From Halohasta litchfieldiae (GTDB lineage Archaea > Halobacteriota > Halobacteria > Halobacteriales > Haloferacaceae): a DNA stretch of 64,000 nt. The notes below the pieces were generated by a model. That model had not been told where the DNA came from. It did not search any database and was given only the letters and a program-made list of their open reading frames with translations. Below are positions 17,714 through 26,299 of the stretch, in pieces. A program made the translations under genes and the position numbers. The first letter of the stretch is position 1, and every line of letters starts with the position of its first letter. Where the stretch lies: NCBI RefSeq assembly GCF_002788215.1, contig NZ_CP024845.1, positions 496,001 through 560,000 of the forward strand. The letters run 5' to 3'.

Positions 17714-19036
17714 ATGGTATTCAGAGCCTCGAAGCGAAACGAAAACACATCAGAGTCAGACACAGGGGTGACGACGAATCGTGTCGTGGATAGAACTGCG
17801 ACGGAGGCGTCATCCGACTCAGGAGGCTGGTCACGGCAGGCGACGCTCGAAGAGACTGAAGCCCACTTCGGGATGGATGTTCCGGACAAAGACACCATGT
17901 TTCGGCTCCAACGACTCGAAGCGATGAACACGACCGAGCGTGTTCGTGGCTGGGTCGATGAGGGAATGACCATCGAGGATATGGGCAACCCACTCACGAT
18001 AGAGGCGTTTCGAGAACGCCAGGCCGAGCGTCCACCAGAGGTGCCCACGAATATCGAACGACAGAACAAGCGGTCGGTCCAGCGGAGTGAAAAAGCCGCT
18101 TCGAAGACAGGGCCATCGGGTGAGACGGGCGTTCCCGATTCGGTTCGGGACGTAATCTCGTCGACGGGCCAGTCGCTCGATGCCTCGATCCAGCGCGCAA
18201 TGGAAGACCGTATGGGCGATTCGTTCGGGGATGTTCAGGTTCACACCGGTCCGACAGCAGCCAGCGCGTGTGAATCGATCAATGCCCGTGCGTTCACCGT
18301 CGGGAATCATGTCGCGTTCAATCAGGGAGAATATGATCCGGAATCACCGGAGGGCCAGCACGTCTTGGCTCATGAACTGGCGCACGTCCGCCAGCAGACT
18401 GGCGGAGCCGTGTCGATGTTGCCACAAGAGGGATTGGAGTTGGAGATCGATCCAGACCCACAGTTGGAGAGAGAGGCCGAAGCTACTGCCCAGCAGGTGA
18501 TGCAGGGTGGTGAGTTAGGAATTCAACGGATGGCTGCCACAGAGGTCCATCTCCAGCGGTATCCCGGCCAAGAACGCGTTGAACAGGCCCGCGAGCAAAT
18601 TACAGAACGGTTGCAGGACGATCAAAACAATAGTGTCTCAGCTGATCCAGAGGACCTAGCCAAAGAAGTCGAAGAGATCAAACAGCGTCAAGAGCAGATG
18701 ATGGAGACGCTGACGACGGCCCAACCCGGAGCAGCAACCGATGGTGAGTGGGGAAAGGCAGCCACAAAAGGTGTCGTTGGCTCACTTGCTAGTGCTGGAA
18801 CCGGTGCCTTGCTCGGTGCTGCTGCTGGCTCAGTGATTCCAGGAATAGGGACAACAGTCGGCGCCGTTACTGGTGCTGCTGTATCCGACGTGATGAAGGA
18901 AACTGTCGAGTTCATGGATTCAAACCGCCCAGGTGGAAAGGGTGAAGAACTCGAACAGATGTATCAAGAGATCTCTCGGATGTATCAGGAACTCAAAGAA
19001 GGGTCTGCGAATGGTGGAGAGAGTTACCGATTTTAA
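17714..19036 (+). CDS. DUF4157 (eCIS-associated) effector with glycine-zipper C-terminus
   Basis: The 440-residue product has a disordered, charged N-terminal region of about 140 residues. A DUF4157 domain follows (about 142-232) with its conserved DVQVHTGPTAA segment and zinc-protease-like HELAH motif (220-224). DUF4157 proteins are widely linked to extracellular contractile injection systems as cargo. After a charged coiled segment the C-terminus holds a long Gly/Ala-rich hydrophobic stretch (GTGALLGAAAGSVIPGIG, about 350-400). This resembles a glycine-zipper membrane-inserting domain, so a pore-forming toxin is plausible but unproven. I chose the ATG at 17714 over 17684. The next gene starts 3 bp after the stop, suggesting translational coupling. 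A second effector C-terminus lies in the cassette at 20045. Confidence 0.82.
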   Translation: MVFRASKRNENTSESDTGVTTNRVVDRTATEASSDSGGWSRQATLEETEAHFGMDVPDKDTMFRLQRLEAMNTTERVRGWVDEGMTIEDMGNPLTIEAFRERQAERPPEVPTNIERQNKRSVQRSEKAASKTGPSGETGVPDSVRDVISSTGQSLDASIQRAMEDRMGDSFGDVQVHTGPTAASACESINARAFTVGNHVAFNQGEYDPESPEGQHVLAHELAHVRQQTGGAVSMLPQEGLELEIDPDPQLEREAEATAQQVMQGGELGIQRMAATEVHLQRYPGQERVEQAREQITERLQDDQNNSVSADPEDLAKEVEEIKQRQEQMMETLTTAQPGAATDGEWGKAATKGVVGSLASAGTGALLGAAAGSVIPGIGTTVGAVTGAAVSDVMKETVEFMDSNRPGGKGEELEQMYQEISRMYQELKEGSANGGESYRF

Positions 19037-19039
19037 ATT

Positions 19040-19999
19040 ATGAATGCAACAATTGATGGAGAAGATGAAAGAGGGATCGGCGTCACAGTAATCGACAATA
19101 ACGATTCAGAACACCGAATTGCGTTAAGTTTCGATGGAGCATTTCAAACACATGAATGTGATGCATATCCTGACAAACCCGCAAACAGAACATCTGATGA
19201 GAACGAACATAACGAACAGGCCCGTCGGTATGCAAAATACTACGTCTATCGTGAACGCGGTTACGACACAGTCGACCATATCGACAATCCAGACTACGTC
19301 AACGCAGTCCGTCAGGCCATCCTGACGCTATCCGACGAAGCATTCGAACAACTCTTTGGCCCGCTGTACACCCAATTGCAGAGTCATCATAAGGATGTTG
19401 AGCGACCAGTCGACCTACCAGACGGAGTCCAGAAACCAGATGCCGTTATTTACGAGTTAGATCTATATCTCGGCGTTGATATTGCCGAGAGCGGCCTCAC
19501 AGATCAGGCGAGATCGCTGGCCGAGGCTCATGGGCTCGATTATGAGAGTGGTACCACCGCACGATCCGGTGCAATGGTCGACGAAAGTCAGAGACAGAAC
19601 TGGGCCGAATTTGGAGAGCACCTGACCGACCTCGCTAACCCGGACAGTATCGAACTCGATCTGAGTGCTGTCTCAGGAATCCATGTCGGCTATCCAAATA
19701 GCCGTGGAGAACATGAGGTTCAATGGGCAGATCGGCCACTGGACCGAGAACCCAACGCAAGACTTGAACTGATGCCCGCCGAACCTGGTTCAATCAACGA
19801 ATTCCGTCAGTATTTGGATCACCACTTACGGTGTCAGGTTCGGGACTGCTTTGTTGGTATGGGGCTGCTTCCACCAGAGCCGTTCCAGACGATTGGATAC
19901 GGGAAGTTCATGTATGCTCGTCGGTACGACCACTACGATCTGTACCCAAAATTCCACAAATCTGATACAGAGTCTGGAAGCCTATTCGGACAACTGTGA
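19040..19999 (+). CDS. Partner protein of the DUF4157 effector, copy 1; unknown family
   Basis: I do not recognise this 319-residue protein. It has no signal peptide or membrane segment and is acidic, so it is probably cytoplasmic. Regions shared with the second copy (20577-21545) are VIDNND near residue 18, NEHxEQARR-A-YYVY near 55-70, YLGVD near 145, and a strong C-terminal block YLDHHLxCQxRDCFxGMG with two Cys, followed by PPExF. It starts 3 bp after the effector stop. Its position and duplication with the effector C-terminus fit an immunity protein or a cargo chaperone. Neither is shown by motif, so the role is inference. Confidence 0.65.
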   Translation: MNATIDGEDERGIGVTVIDNNDSEHRIALSFDGAFQTHECDAYPDKPANRTSDENEHNEQARRYAKYYVYRERGYDTVDHIDNPDYVNAVRQAILTLSDEAFEQLFGPLYTQLQSHHKDVERPVDLPDGVQKPDAVIYELDLYLGVDIAESGLTDQARSLAEAHGLDYESGTTARSGAMVDESQRQNWAEFGEHLTDLANPDSIELDLSAVSGIHVGYPNSRGEHEVQWADRPLDREPNARLELMPAEPGSINEFRQYLDHHLRCQVRDCFVGMGLLPPEPFQTIGYGKFMYARRYDHYDLYPKFHKSDTESGSLFGQL

Positions 20000-20044
20000 T
20001 TAATTATTGTGTCCGAATGTTAGAATACTAACTGTTCGGCAAGT

Positions 20045-20575
20045 ATGTTGCCACATGAGGACTTAGAGTTGGAGATTGATCCCGAACCAGCCCTCGAACG
20101 TGAGGCCGAGGAAACCGCCCAGCAGGTGATGGAGGGAGAGAAACTCGGGATTCAGCGATTAGCTGATGCCGAGGTCCACATTCAGCGGGCCGGACTCGGG
20201 AATCTGTCCTCAAACAGTACCTGGAACCTTGGTGACAGTGCTGGTAAGGCAACCTCATCCACCAATGAGAAGGTGAATCTGGTTGCTGATGAAGTCACAG
20301 CCGATCCTGAGGCACTTGCCGAGGAGGTCAAGCAGATCAAGGCAAATCAGGCGAAGCTATTCGCGGAGATGGCCAAGGGTATTGCCGGTGATGTCACGAA
20401 AATGCTCACCGGTAGCGCCTACGAAAAAGGCAGTGAGGTTGTAAGCGGGAAAGCAAGCGATGCGAAAGAGTACGTCGACCGGCTTATCGAGAAGAAACTT
20501 GAGAAATATCTCGATAGGTCTGATACTGTCTCAGGTGACCGTCCAGAGAGCGTGCCGAATTTAGAAGGTGTATAA
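20045..20575 (+). pseudogene. Orphan effector C-terminal cassette, lacking the DUF4157 domain
   Basis: This 176-residue frame starts at MLPHEDLELEIDPEPALERE, aligned with MLPQEGLELEIDPDPQLERE just after the DUF4157 domain of the effector at 17714. Homology continues through AQQVM, LGIQR, and ADPExLAxEVxxIK. The C-termini then differ: this copy ends in a charged helical segment (YVDRLIEKKLEKYLD) in place of the glycine zipper. The upstream sequence has no DUF4157 or HExxH, so the product would lack its targeting domain. It resembles the silent C-terminal cassettes of polymorphic toxin loci, where the retained junction permits recombination. It could also simply be a decayed duplicate. Confidence 0.65.
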
Positions 20576-20576
20576 A

Positions 20577-21545
20577 ATGAAGGGAATTGTTGGAGATGAA
20601 GACACAAATGGAGTAGGTCTAAGAGTTATCGACAACAACGACGTGAGCCACGGAATCCACGTTGCATTCGACGGCGAGATCACCTACCATGAACAGGGGG
20701 GCTACCCAGATAAGGCAGCCAACCGAACGGCTGAAGGAAACGAACACGTCGAGCAGGCCCGTCGATTCGCTCAGTACTATGTCTACGTCGACCGAAGGTA
20801 CGACACCGTTCCGTCGACAGATCATCCTGAACGAATTAACGCCGTCAGGCTTGCCATCCGGGAACTCAACGACACGGAATTCGAGGCGTTGTTCGGGGAT
20901 CTGCAAACGTAGATGCTGAGCTATCACGAAGATGTTGATCGGCGGATTTCGGTGCCATCCCAGGCAGCGGGACAGGACAGTGTCCTCTACCGCCAGAATG
21001 TGTATCTCGGTGTCGATCCACTCGAAACCGATATTGCTGCCGATGCAACGGATATCGCCAGTGCCTACGATCTGGATCTATCCGACGAGACACTTACACA
21101 GTCGCTGGATGATCTTTCGGCGGCTGCTATCGAAGACTGGAAGTCGGTGACAGATGAGATTGCTGAACGAGCTACCGACAGGGAGATCGAACTTGATTCC
21201 GGGATGTATATCGACGCTGTGTCGTCGCTCTATGCGTCGTATCTGGACGACCACAGCGAAGTCACCGTTACCGACCCTGAAACCGATCCATTTGATCGTG
21301 ACCCCGACACGCTAATCGAACTCCCGCCGATCAATCCGGGTCCACTCGCGGAATTCCGCGAATACCTCGATCATCACCTCAAGTGCCAGATACGTGATTG
21401 CTTTATCGGCATGGGAGTTGAGCCACCCGAACAGTTCCGTGTTCTCGGCAATGGTCGTCTGAAGGCTACGGTCGCGTACACACTCCTCGATATGTACCCC
21501 GAGTACCACGACCCAAATAACCAGCAACTGCTTGAGAAGGACTAA
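20577..21545 (+). pseudogene. Partner protein copy 2, interrupted by an in-frame amber codon
   Basis: Copy 2 of the 319-residue partner begins with the ATG at 20577, one base after the cassette stop. Its frame is open to a TAG at 20910-20912 and continues in the same frame from 20913 to 21545. Alignment with copy 1 runs through the stop, which takes the place of a Gln codon (copy 1: LYTQLQSHH). A single C-to-T change of CAG explains it. An ATG directly follows the stop, so a separate C-terminal polypeptide with YLGVD and YLDHHLKCQIRDCFIGMG could still be made. Identity with copy 1 is moderate, so the duplication is old and the stop probably recent. Confidence 0.75.
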
Positions 21546-21594
21546 CCCAGCTTAGAGGTACGCTATCTTGTGAGGAAGACCACAAACGGCCTTC

Positions 21595-22220
21595 TCACGC
21601 AGAAACGATATCATCAGGAGTGAACAATGAGACATCGTCTCGTTTGTCAGCGGCGTTCTGCAGTCCATCTGAAAAACCAGAGCGGCAGAAACAACAGTAA
21701 TGATAGGTTCGCTCTGCTCCCTCGGGCGGTGTCCATTCTACTTGGGAAGCACTTCGTTCGAGATCTGTAAGATCACCCTCATGCATCGCTCGTGTCGTGT
21801 ATTTACACTCACCGGCAACGAGCGTTCCATCACTTGCGAGACCAACGACATCCAGTTCATGGTGTTGATGCCACCAGTACCCGATTTGTCGGTACGTCTT
21901 CGGGATCAGTGAAGGGAGCGCATTCTGGCAGACCAACTCAAACATCGGACCCATGTAGTCTGTGAAGGATGGTTCGATAAGTTGCTCGTAGGCATCATCA
22001 CCGAGTTGTGCGATTTCGCCTGTTTGGCCGTAGACGTAGCGGAACCAAAAGCGGAAGAGTGGTTCCTTCAGCCGGTATCGGCTCTTTCGAGTAGCGTTTG
22101 GATTCGCAGTCACAGGAATATCACGCTCAACCAGCCTCAGTCGACGGAGTTTCGAGAGATACGCTCCGAGGGCGTTGGATTCCACTCATCACGACGGTTG
22201 ATGAATGGGGACGTTGGCAT
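21595..22220 (-). pseudogene. Archaeal AAA ATPase with DUF234 domain, internally deleted
   Basis: Residues from GTG 22185 to the stop at 21595 match the C-terminal half of archaeal P-loop ATPases with a DUF234 domain: AYLSKLRRLRLVERD, then FLFRFWFRYVY-type sequence (here EPLFRFWFRYVYG). A PD-(D/E)XK-like core follows (HELDVVGLASDG with GECKYT). An upstream ATG at 22220 starts MPTSPFINRRDE, the usual beginning of this family, but the following ATP-binding core of roughly 250 residues is missing and the join is out of frame. The gene is therefore a deletion remnant without a Walker motif. Confidence 0.7.
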
Positions 22221-22371
22221 ACAATTACTTAGTGAGAGGTCATTATAATAGCGTTAGTTATCTAAATTTGAGTTTTACTAATCTCAATTTTACTATTTTA
22301 CATACACATCAGGTTCAGCGACATCAATCGCATTGAGTGAGGCTCTAGAGGTGCTGTAATATTACGAACGC

Positions 22372-22881
22372 GCTCACCAGCAACGTACTAGGAGACAACG
22401 GTCAACACCACCGTTCATTGAGGATGTCCAGCGTGAGTGTCTCGACCGCCTCGACGAAACATGATCTCCAGAGGCCGTTCTTGGTTGTCTCAAACAAGCT
22501 ATTGAGGAGCTATATACCAGTGATGTGGAGATAGAACAGCTCGTAAAGCGGAATCGTGTCTCAAAACCACTCGATGGATACTCACAGAATACACAGAACG
22601 TTGCAGCACTCAAACGAGCTCGCGATCAAGATCTCAGTGTTCATCCTGGACAGGATATCGAATACATGGTTGTCGACGACGAGAAATCCTCACGAGATCG
22701 TGTGTCTCTTACTCACGAGGATGTTGGGACGTATGATCCGTCGTACTATGAGATGCAACTCGTCCACGCTGTCGAAAGTGTCCTCTTACCGTTTGGGTGG
22801 GACCGAACAGACATTCGACGGGAACTCACAGGAACTCAAAAGATGGATTTGACGACATACACAGCAGACGGGGATCAATAA
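22372..22881 (+). pseudogene. Family-B DNA polymerase C-terminal remnant with nonsense codon
   Basis: From about 22375 the frame reads TRRQRSTPPFIEDVQREC, then a TGA at 22462-22464, then LVKRNRVSKPLDGYSQNTQN, LSVHPGQDIEYMVVDDEKSS and HEDVGTYDPSYYEMQ, down to the stop at 22879-22881. This is the C-terminal quarter of haloarchaeal PolB; the exonuclease and palm regions are absent. It is homologous to, but diverged from, the C-terminus in the remnant at 2934-3699. Its stop is about 60 bp from the first origin-like repeat at 22943. Confidence 0.8.
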
Positions 22882-22942
22882 TCGCTTTCACAAAGGATGT
22901 CACGTTAGTAACGAAGGTTGCCGTTTCTCGATGCTGTTACAG

Positions 22943-23398
22943 ACACACCCCAGTCCAAGTGTAAACCAGACAAATGCGGAGGCGGTCGGCTGTCTGTGGT
23001 GGCTGTCGACAGTTTAATGCGGTTGTGTGGTTGTAGTTGAATGCTAGTGTTTTATGTGGTGTGTTGACGTAGGACACTGCAGTACCTTTTCAGCATATAG
23101 TTATCAGCGAATTCTTTTCGGTGTTCTCTACATGAACCACAGGTCGGGTACAGATACTCTACCGATTGTTTTCAGGACTATTGAGCACCGCTGACCACGT
23201 CGACCAGTCCTTCAAGTGGTCCCTACCCATGACTCGTTACACTTGGACTGAGGTGTGTGTCTACCCTCGACTTACAGATGGACTGGGGTGTGTGGTAGGT
23301 ATTCCGCGATTCGAAATCAAACTGTTACAGATGAACTGATGTGTGTGATCTATCGAATTTAAAACAGGTAGCTCGTTACACTTGAATTGAGATCGGTG
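22943..23398. other. Second origin-like cluster: one reverse and four forward ORB-like repeats
   Basis: A reverse repeat (22943-22966) faces four forward repeats (23236-23260, 23272-23295, 23324-23347, 23375-23398). The best core is GTTACACTTGGACTGGGGTG, with variants TTACAGATGGACTGGGG and GTTACACTTGAATTGAG. About 270 bp lie between the facing sets, including AT-rich tracts around 23030-23140. G-rich sides point outward, as in the cluster around 2316-2900, and the TTACACTT core resembles that cluster. No orc1/cdc6 gene adjoins it. A PriL-like gene begins at its right edge. Confidence 0.65.
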
Positions 23399-23421
23399 AA
23401 CCCGGTGAGTTACTCACTCAG

Positions 23422-24333
23422 GTGAAGAACAACCGGCTCTATGTTCCGGTCAGCGATTTCGATACCAAGTATCGAGAGTACGCCAAACGTGCGTTCAAGA
23501 AACTGCTGTGGGCCCACGAGAAGAACCTCTCTGAGGATCAACTTACATGGCTGACGACGAACGAGACGGCTATCTCTGAGCGTATTGATCGCTTCACCGA
23601 AACCGGACACAACGAGCGTATCTGGCGAAACTGGGACCCCGGTGAACGGACAATCCGTGTGCTCCGGGACGCGATTCGAGACGCTCCGGACGAGATCGTC
23701 TCACTGGGGGAGTTCAACTCGGCGAAGGAGCTGTTTGAAGCAGTAGAGGCGTACGACCCGGAAGCGAGCTGGAAGCGAGACATGTGTAATCGCATCTCGA
23801 GTCCTCGGTGTCTTGGGAATCTCCTTGCATCCCAGCGCGACCACCGGAATCTCACTATCCGACAGCACGGAAATACGAACCACTATCGGATTCAGGAGTC
23901 TTCGCGTGGTGTCCAGCCGCTTGAGGTCGAGTCGATCAAAGATCTGTTCGAACTCCCCTGCATGGCGAACATGGCCGAACGCCTCCACGAGAAGAAGCCA
24001 GTCCGAAAAGACCTGTACAACTTTGCCCGAATGGTGATGTGGCTGCCACAGTATCAGGACAGTGATCTTGAAACGATCGTCGCAGACCTCAAAAACGTCT
24101 TTTCGCGGTGGCCGTGGTACGACGAACAGGTCACCGACTACCAAGTTCGCTACGAGTTCTCGAACACGATCGGTGGCGACACCCCGCTTCCGATGAACTG
24201 CGACAACGACGATCTGCAGCGGTACTGTATCGGACAGGACCAGTGTCCATACTCTATCTGGGGAAGTCTCCCCTTCCCAGATGAGATGTACGACCAGCTG
24301 GATGAGGCCAGATCTACCGGAGAGGAGTTCTAG
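23422..24333 (+). CDS. Protein resembling the iron-sulfur C-terminal domain of primase large subunit PriL
   Basis: The 303-residue product has an N-terminal helical part (KYREYAKRAFKKLLWAHEK). Its C-terminal half resembles the PriL iron-sulfur domain: LPCMANMAERL with a first Cys, a helical span (LYNFARMVMWLPQYQDSD), YQVRYEFSN, then three further Cys in MNCDNDDLQRYC and DQCPYS. Four such cysteines bind a 4Fe-4S cluster in PriL and help primer initiation. The sequence is divergent, so it may be a plasmid- or virus-type primase-associated protein and not the chromosomal subunit. Only a GTG (23422) is available as start; the frame stays open upstream to a TGA near 23383, so 5' loss is possible. 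The repeat cluster directly upstream supports a replication role. Confidence 0.6.
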   Translation: MKNNRLYVPVSDFDTKYREYAKRAFKKLLWAHEKNLSEDQLTWLTTNETAISERIDRFTETGHNERIWRNWDPGERTIRVLRDAIRDAPDEIVSLGEFNSAKELFEAVEAYDPEASWKRDMCNRISSPRCLGNLLASQRDHRNLTIRQHGNTNHYRIQESSRGVQPLEVESIKDLFELPCMANMAERLHEKKPVRKDLYNFARMVMWLPQYQDSDLETIVADLKNVFSRWPWYDEQVTDYQVRYEFSNTIGGDTPLPMNCDNDDLQRYCIGQDQCPYSIWGSLPFPDEMYDQLDEARSTGEEF

Positions 24334-24473
24334 CTCCGCTGGGAACCAATTGGATGCGACCAAAGCGGCCTGATGGAATTCTCAATCGCTGACGGTTCGT
24401 TGAGGCTGTGCTGAATTGAGAGCCTGTAGTCATCACTCTGTCCGTGCAGTCTGGTCAGAGAACCGGTGACCGG

Positions 24474-25307
24474 CTACCGCGTCGGGGTCGCCACGGGGAG
24501 CACCCCCGAGGAGATTATCCGGCGAAGGAGGACGACGATACCGTTCTCCAGGCCGTTGGCGAAGACCGCCTGCTCGTGTGATTCGTCGTGGTCGTCGTCC
24601 GGGTAGAAGGAACTGACCAGCAACGTTGTGCGGTCGACCAATAGCAGGCGGCTGATGGCGATCTCGTCGTCGCTCGCGGGTCCCAAGAGCCAGTCCAGTT
24701 CGGTTTCGAACGCCTTCACGGATGGCAGCTCGGTATCGAGCTTGGCGATGATCGCGTCCGTCTCGCCACCGACGATCACGTCGACGCCGCGGTCGACTGC
24801 GTCGTGGAGCCGATCGTACAACGCCTCTGTCAGGAGCTCCTCCTCGACGACCAGCAGGACGATCTCCGATTCGGCGTCCTCCAGCACCGTGTGTGTTCGG
24901 GACTCAATGGCGTTGTGGTCGGATAGCGCCCATACCTCCTGCATTCGGTCGCTGTCGTCGATCTCTGGTTGGAGATCGAGCGCTTCGAGGTGTGACTGGA
25001 GGTCGTCGATCCGCGTGTCGTACTGCTGATGCAAGATCGCGGTTGCCTCCTCGATGCTGACCGCGCGAAACTGCTGCGGGCTGGAATGCTGTACTTCGAC
25101 CAGCCCCTTCGATTCCAGCACTCGGACGGCGTCGTACACCCGGGTCCGAGGAACCTCCGAGATCTCGCTGATTTCCTTGGCAGTCCCCGTGGTGAGTTGG
25201 GTCAATGCCAGGAAACTCTGCGCCTCGTACTCCTTCAACCCGAGGTCCTGCAACAGACTCACCGTCTCCGCTTTATGTTGCTCAGCGGTCATAGCTGGTC
25301 CGGTCAT
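24474..25307 (-). CDS. TrmB family transcriptional regulator
   Basis: This 277-residue protein has an N-terminal winged helix (LLQDLGLKEYEAQSFLALTQL ... SEVPRTRVYDAVRVLESKGL, about 15-75) typical of TrmB. A short coiled segment and a C-terminal effector-binding domain resembling the phospholipase-D-like fold of the family follow (about 110-270). It would bind DNA near sugar, central-metabolism or stress genes. Targets cannot be inferred here, because the neighbours are remnants. Start codons at 25307 (MTGPAMTAEQ) and 25292 are both possible. The damaged DUF7344-like gene lies immediately upstream. Confidence 0.85.
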   Translation of the reverse strand: MTGPAMTAEQHKAETVSLLQDLGLKEYEAQSFLALTQLTTGTAKEISEISEVPRTRVYDAVRVLESKGLVEVQHSSPQQFRAVSIEEATAILHQQYDTRIDDLQSHLEALDLQPEIDDSDRMQEVWALSDHNAIESRTHTVLEDAESEIVLLVVEEELLTEALYDRLHDAVDRGVDVIVGGETDAIIAKLDTELPSVKAFETELDWLLGPASDDEIAISRLLLVDRTTLLVSSFYPDDDHDESHEQAVFANGLENGIVVLLRRIISSGVLPVATPTR

Positions 25308-25326
25308 GTTCGGTTGGTTGAGACGG

Positions 25327-25615
25327 CTAATTCACGCTCGGTCGGGATTTGGGCGACTGATCCTCCACACTTCGAGCAGGCGTCCATCGCTTTGTTGATG
25401 TACGTTCTCTCGCAGACAGGGCCGTGCGGATCTCGGTGAGGGTGGCGTCGTCGACGATGTACGGGTCGCTGTCGGTGTGCCAGGCGGCAACCCGCGTGGC
25501 GAGGCGGTCGAAGGAGACTGGAGTCTCCTGCTCGTCGAAGTAGTACAGGACGTACCGACGAACGGGGTCTGCCAATACTGAAAGTATTGGTTACCGCCTC
25601 GGTTGATTGGGCCAT
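25327..25615 (-). pseudogene. DUF7344-like winged-helix gene, apparently frameshifted
   Basis: The segment LADPVRRYVLYYFDEQETP followed by RLATRVAAW matches the core of haloarchaeal DUF7344 winged-helix proteins. A plausible N-terminus (MAQSTEAVTNTFS, ATG at 25615) lies in a different frame, and the frame of the core has only a TTG start at 25575. The C-terminal part after about residue 55 does not resemble the family, while a third frame carries CSKCGG. The palindrome CCAATACT-GAA-AGTATTGG (25572-25590) overlaps the frameshift point. At least one frameshift is likely; sequencing error cannot be excluded. Confidence 0.5.
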
Positions 25616-25777
25616 ACCGTGGCAAGAATTCCCACACGAATAAACTCTTTTATCCATATAACCGTCACATTTGTAAAATCCAAACTAATCCGGTTTTTAG
25701 TGGATATATTGAAATCTGAATGTGAGATGAGGGCTGATAGACGCCATTAAATTTGAAAATTTCAATTGATCTCCCGG

Positions 25778-26299
25778 CTATCCTTGATCAGTGACCGACG
25801 CGTCGTCAGTGTCGTCGTCCTGGTCCGCGTCGGGACCCGGCCGTGGATAGAAGTGGTCCCATGACTGGACCTCCGTCTCGGATATGATCTCAGAACTGTT
25901 GATCATCATGCCCAAATCCGCTAGTTCGTTGCGGATCTCTTCGATCTCCCTGACCGTGCCAGCGACGACCTCGACGTGGACATTCCGTTCGCCACCAAGC
26001 AAATCCCGGGTGGTCACCACACCGCGAACGTCGAGGATTTGTTCGGCCAGTGAATCCAGATTATTCGGATTGATGGTGCAAACGAACATGACGTGGAGGG
26101 GGTAGCCCGCTTGCTCGTAGTTGATATCGGGGTAATAGCCCCGGATGACGCCCCCGTCTTCGAGTTTGTCGAGGCGATTCCGGACCGTCGTGGAGGTCAC
26201 ATCCACTTTCTCGGCGATCTCCGTATCGGTCTGGCGAGCGTTGAGCTGGAGTTGGTGCAAGATGCTCCGGTCCACGTCGTCGATTTGGAGATCGTCCAT
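25778..26299 (-). CDS. Lrp/AsnC family transcriptional regulator
   Basis: The 173-residue product has an N-terminal helix-turn-helix (DDVDRSILHQLQLNARQTD ... VTSTTVRNRLDKLEDGGVI, about 6-55). A RAM-type ligand-binding and oligomerisation domain follows (about 65-145), then an acidic tail. Lrp proteins respond to amino acids or redox state. The start was placed at ATG 26299 (MDDLQIDD), because an upstream in-frame ATG adds a nonconserved leader. It is monocistronic and faces a long gene-poor region, so its regulon is not apparent. Confidence 0.88.
   Translation of the reverse strand: MDDLQIDDVDRSILHQLQLNARQTDTEIAEKVDVTSTTVRNRLDKLEDGGVIRGYYPDINYEQAGYPLHVMFVCTINPNNLDSLAEQILDVRGVVTTRDLLGGERNVHVEVVAGTVREIEEIRNELADLGMMINSSEIISETEVQSWDHFYPRPGPDADQDDDTDDASVTDQG

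Noticed and set aside
20910-20912. Pyrrolysine or other recoding at the in-frame TAG
   Set aside because: Haloarchaea are not known to use pyrrolysine, no pyl genes are in the window, and the aligned residue is Gln, so a nonsense mutation is simpler.
23236-23398. CRISPR-like direct repeats
   Set aside because: The four repeats are degenerate, unevenly spaced (36, 52, 51 bp) and have an inverted partner at 22943, which fits origin boxes and not CRISPR.
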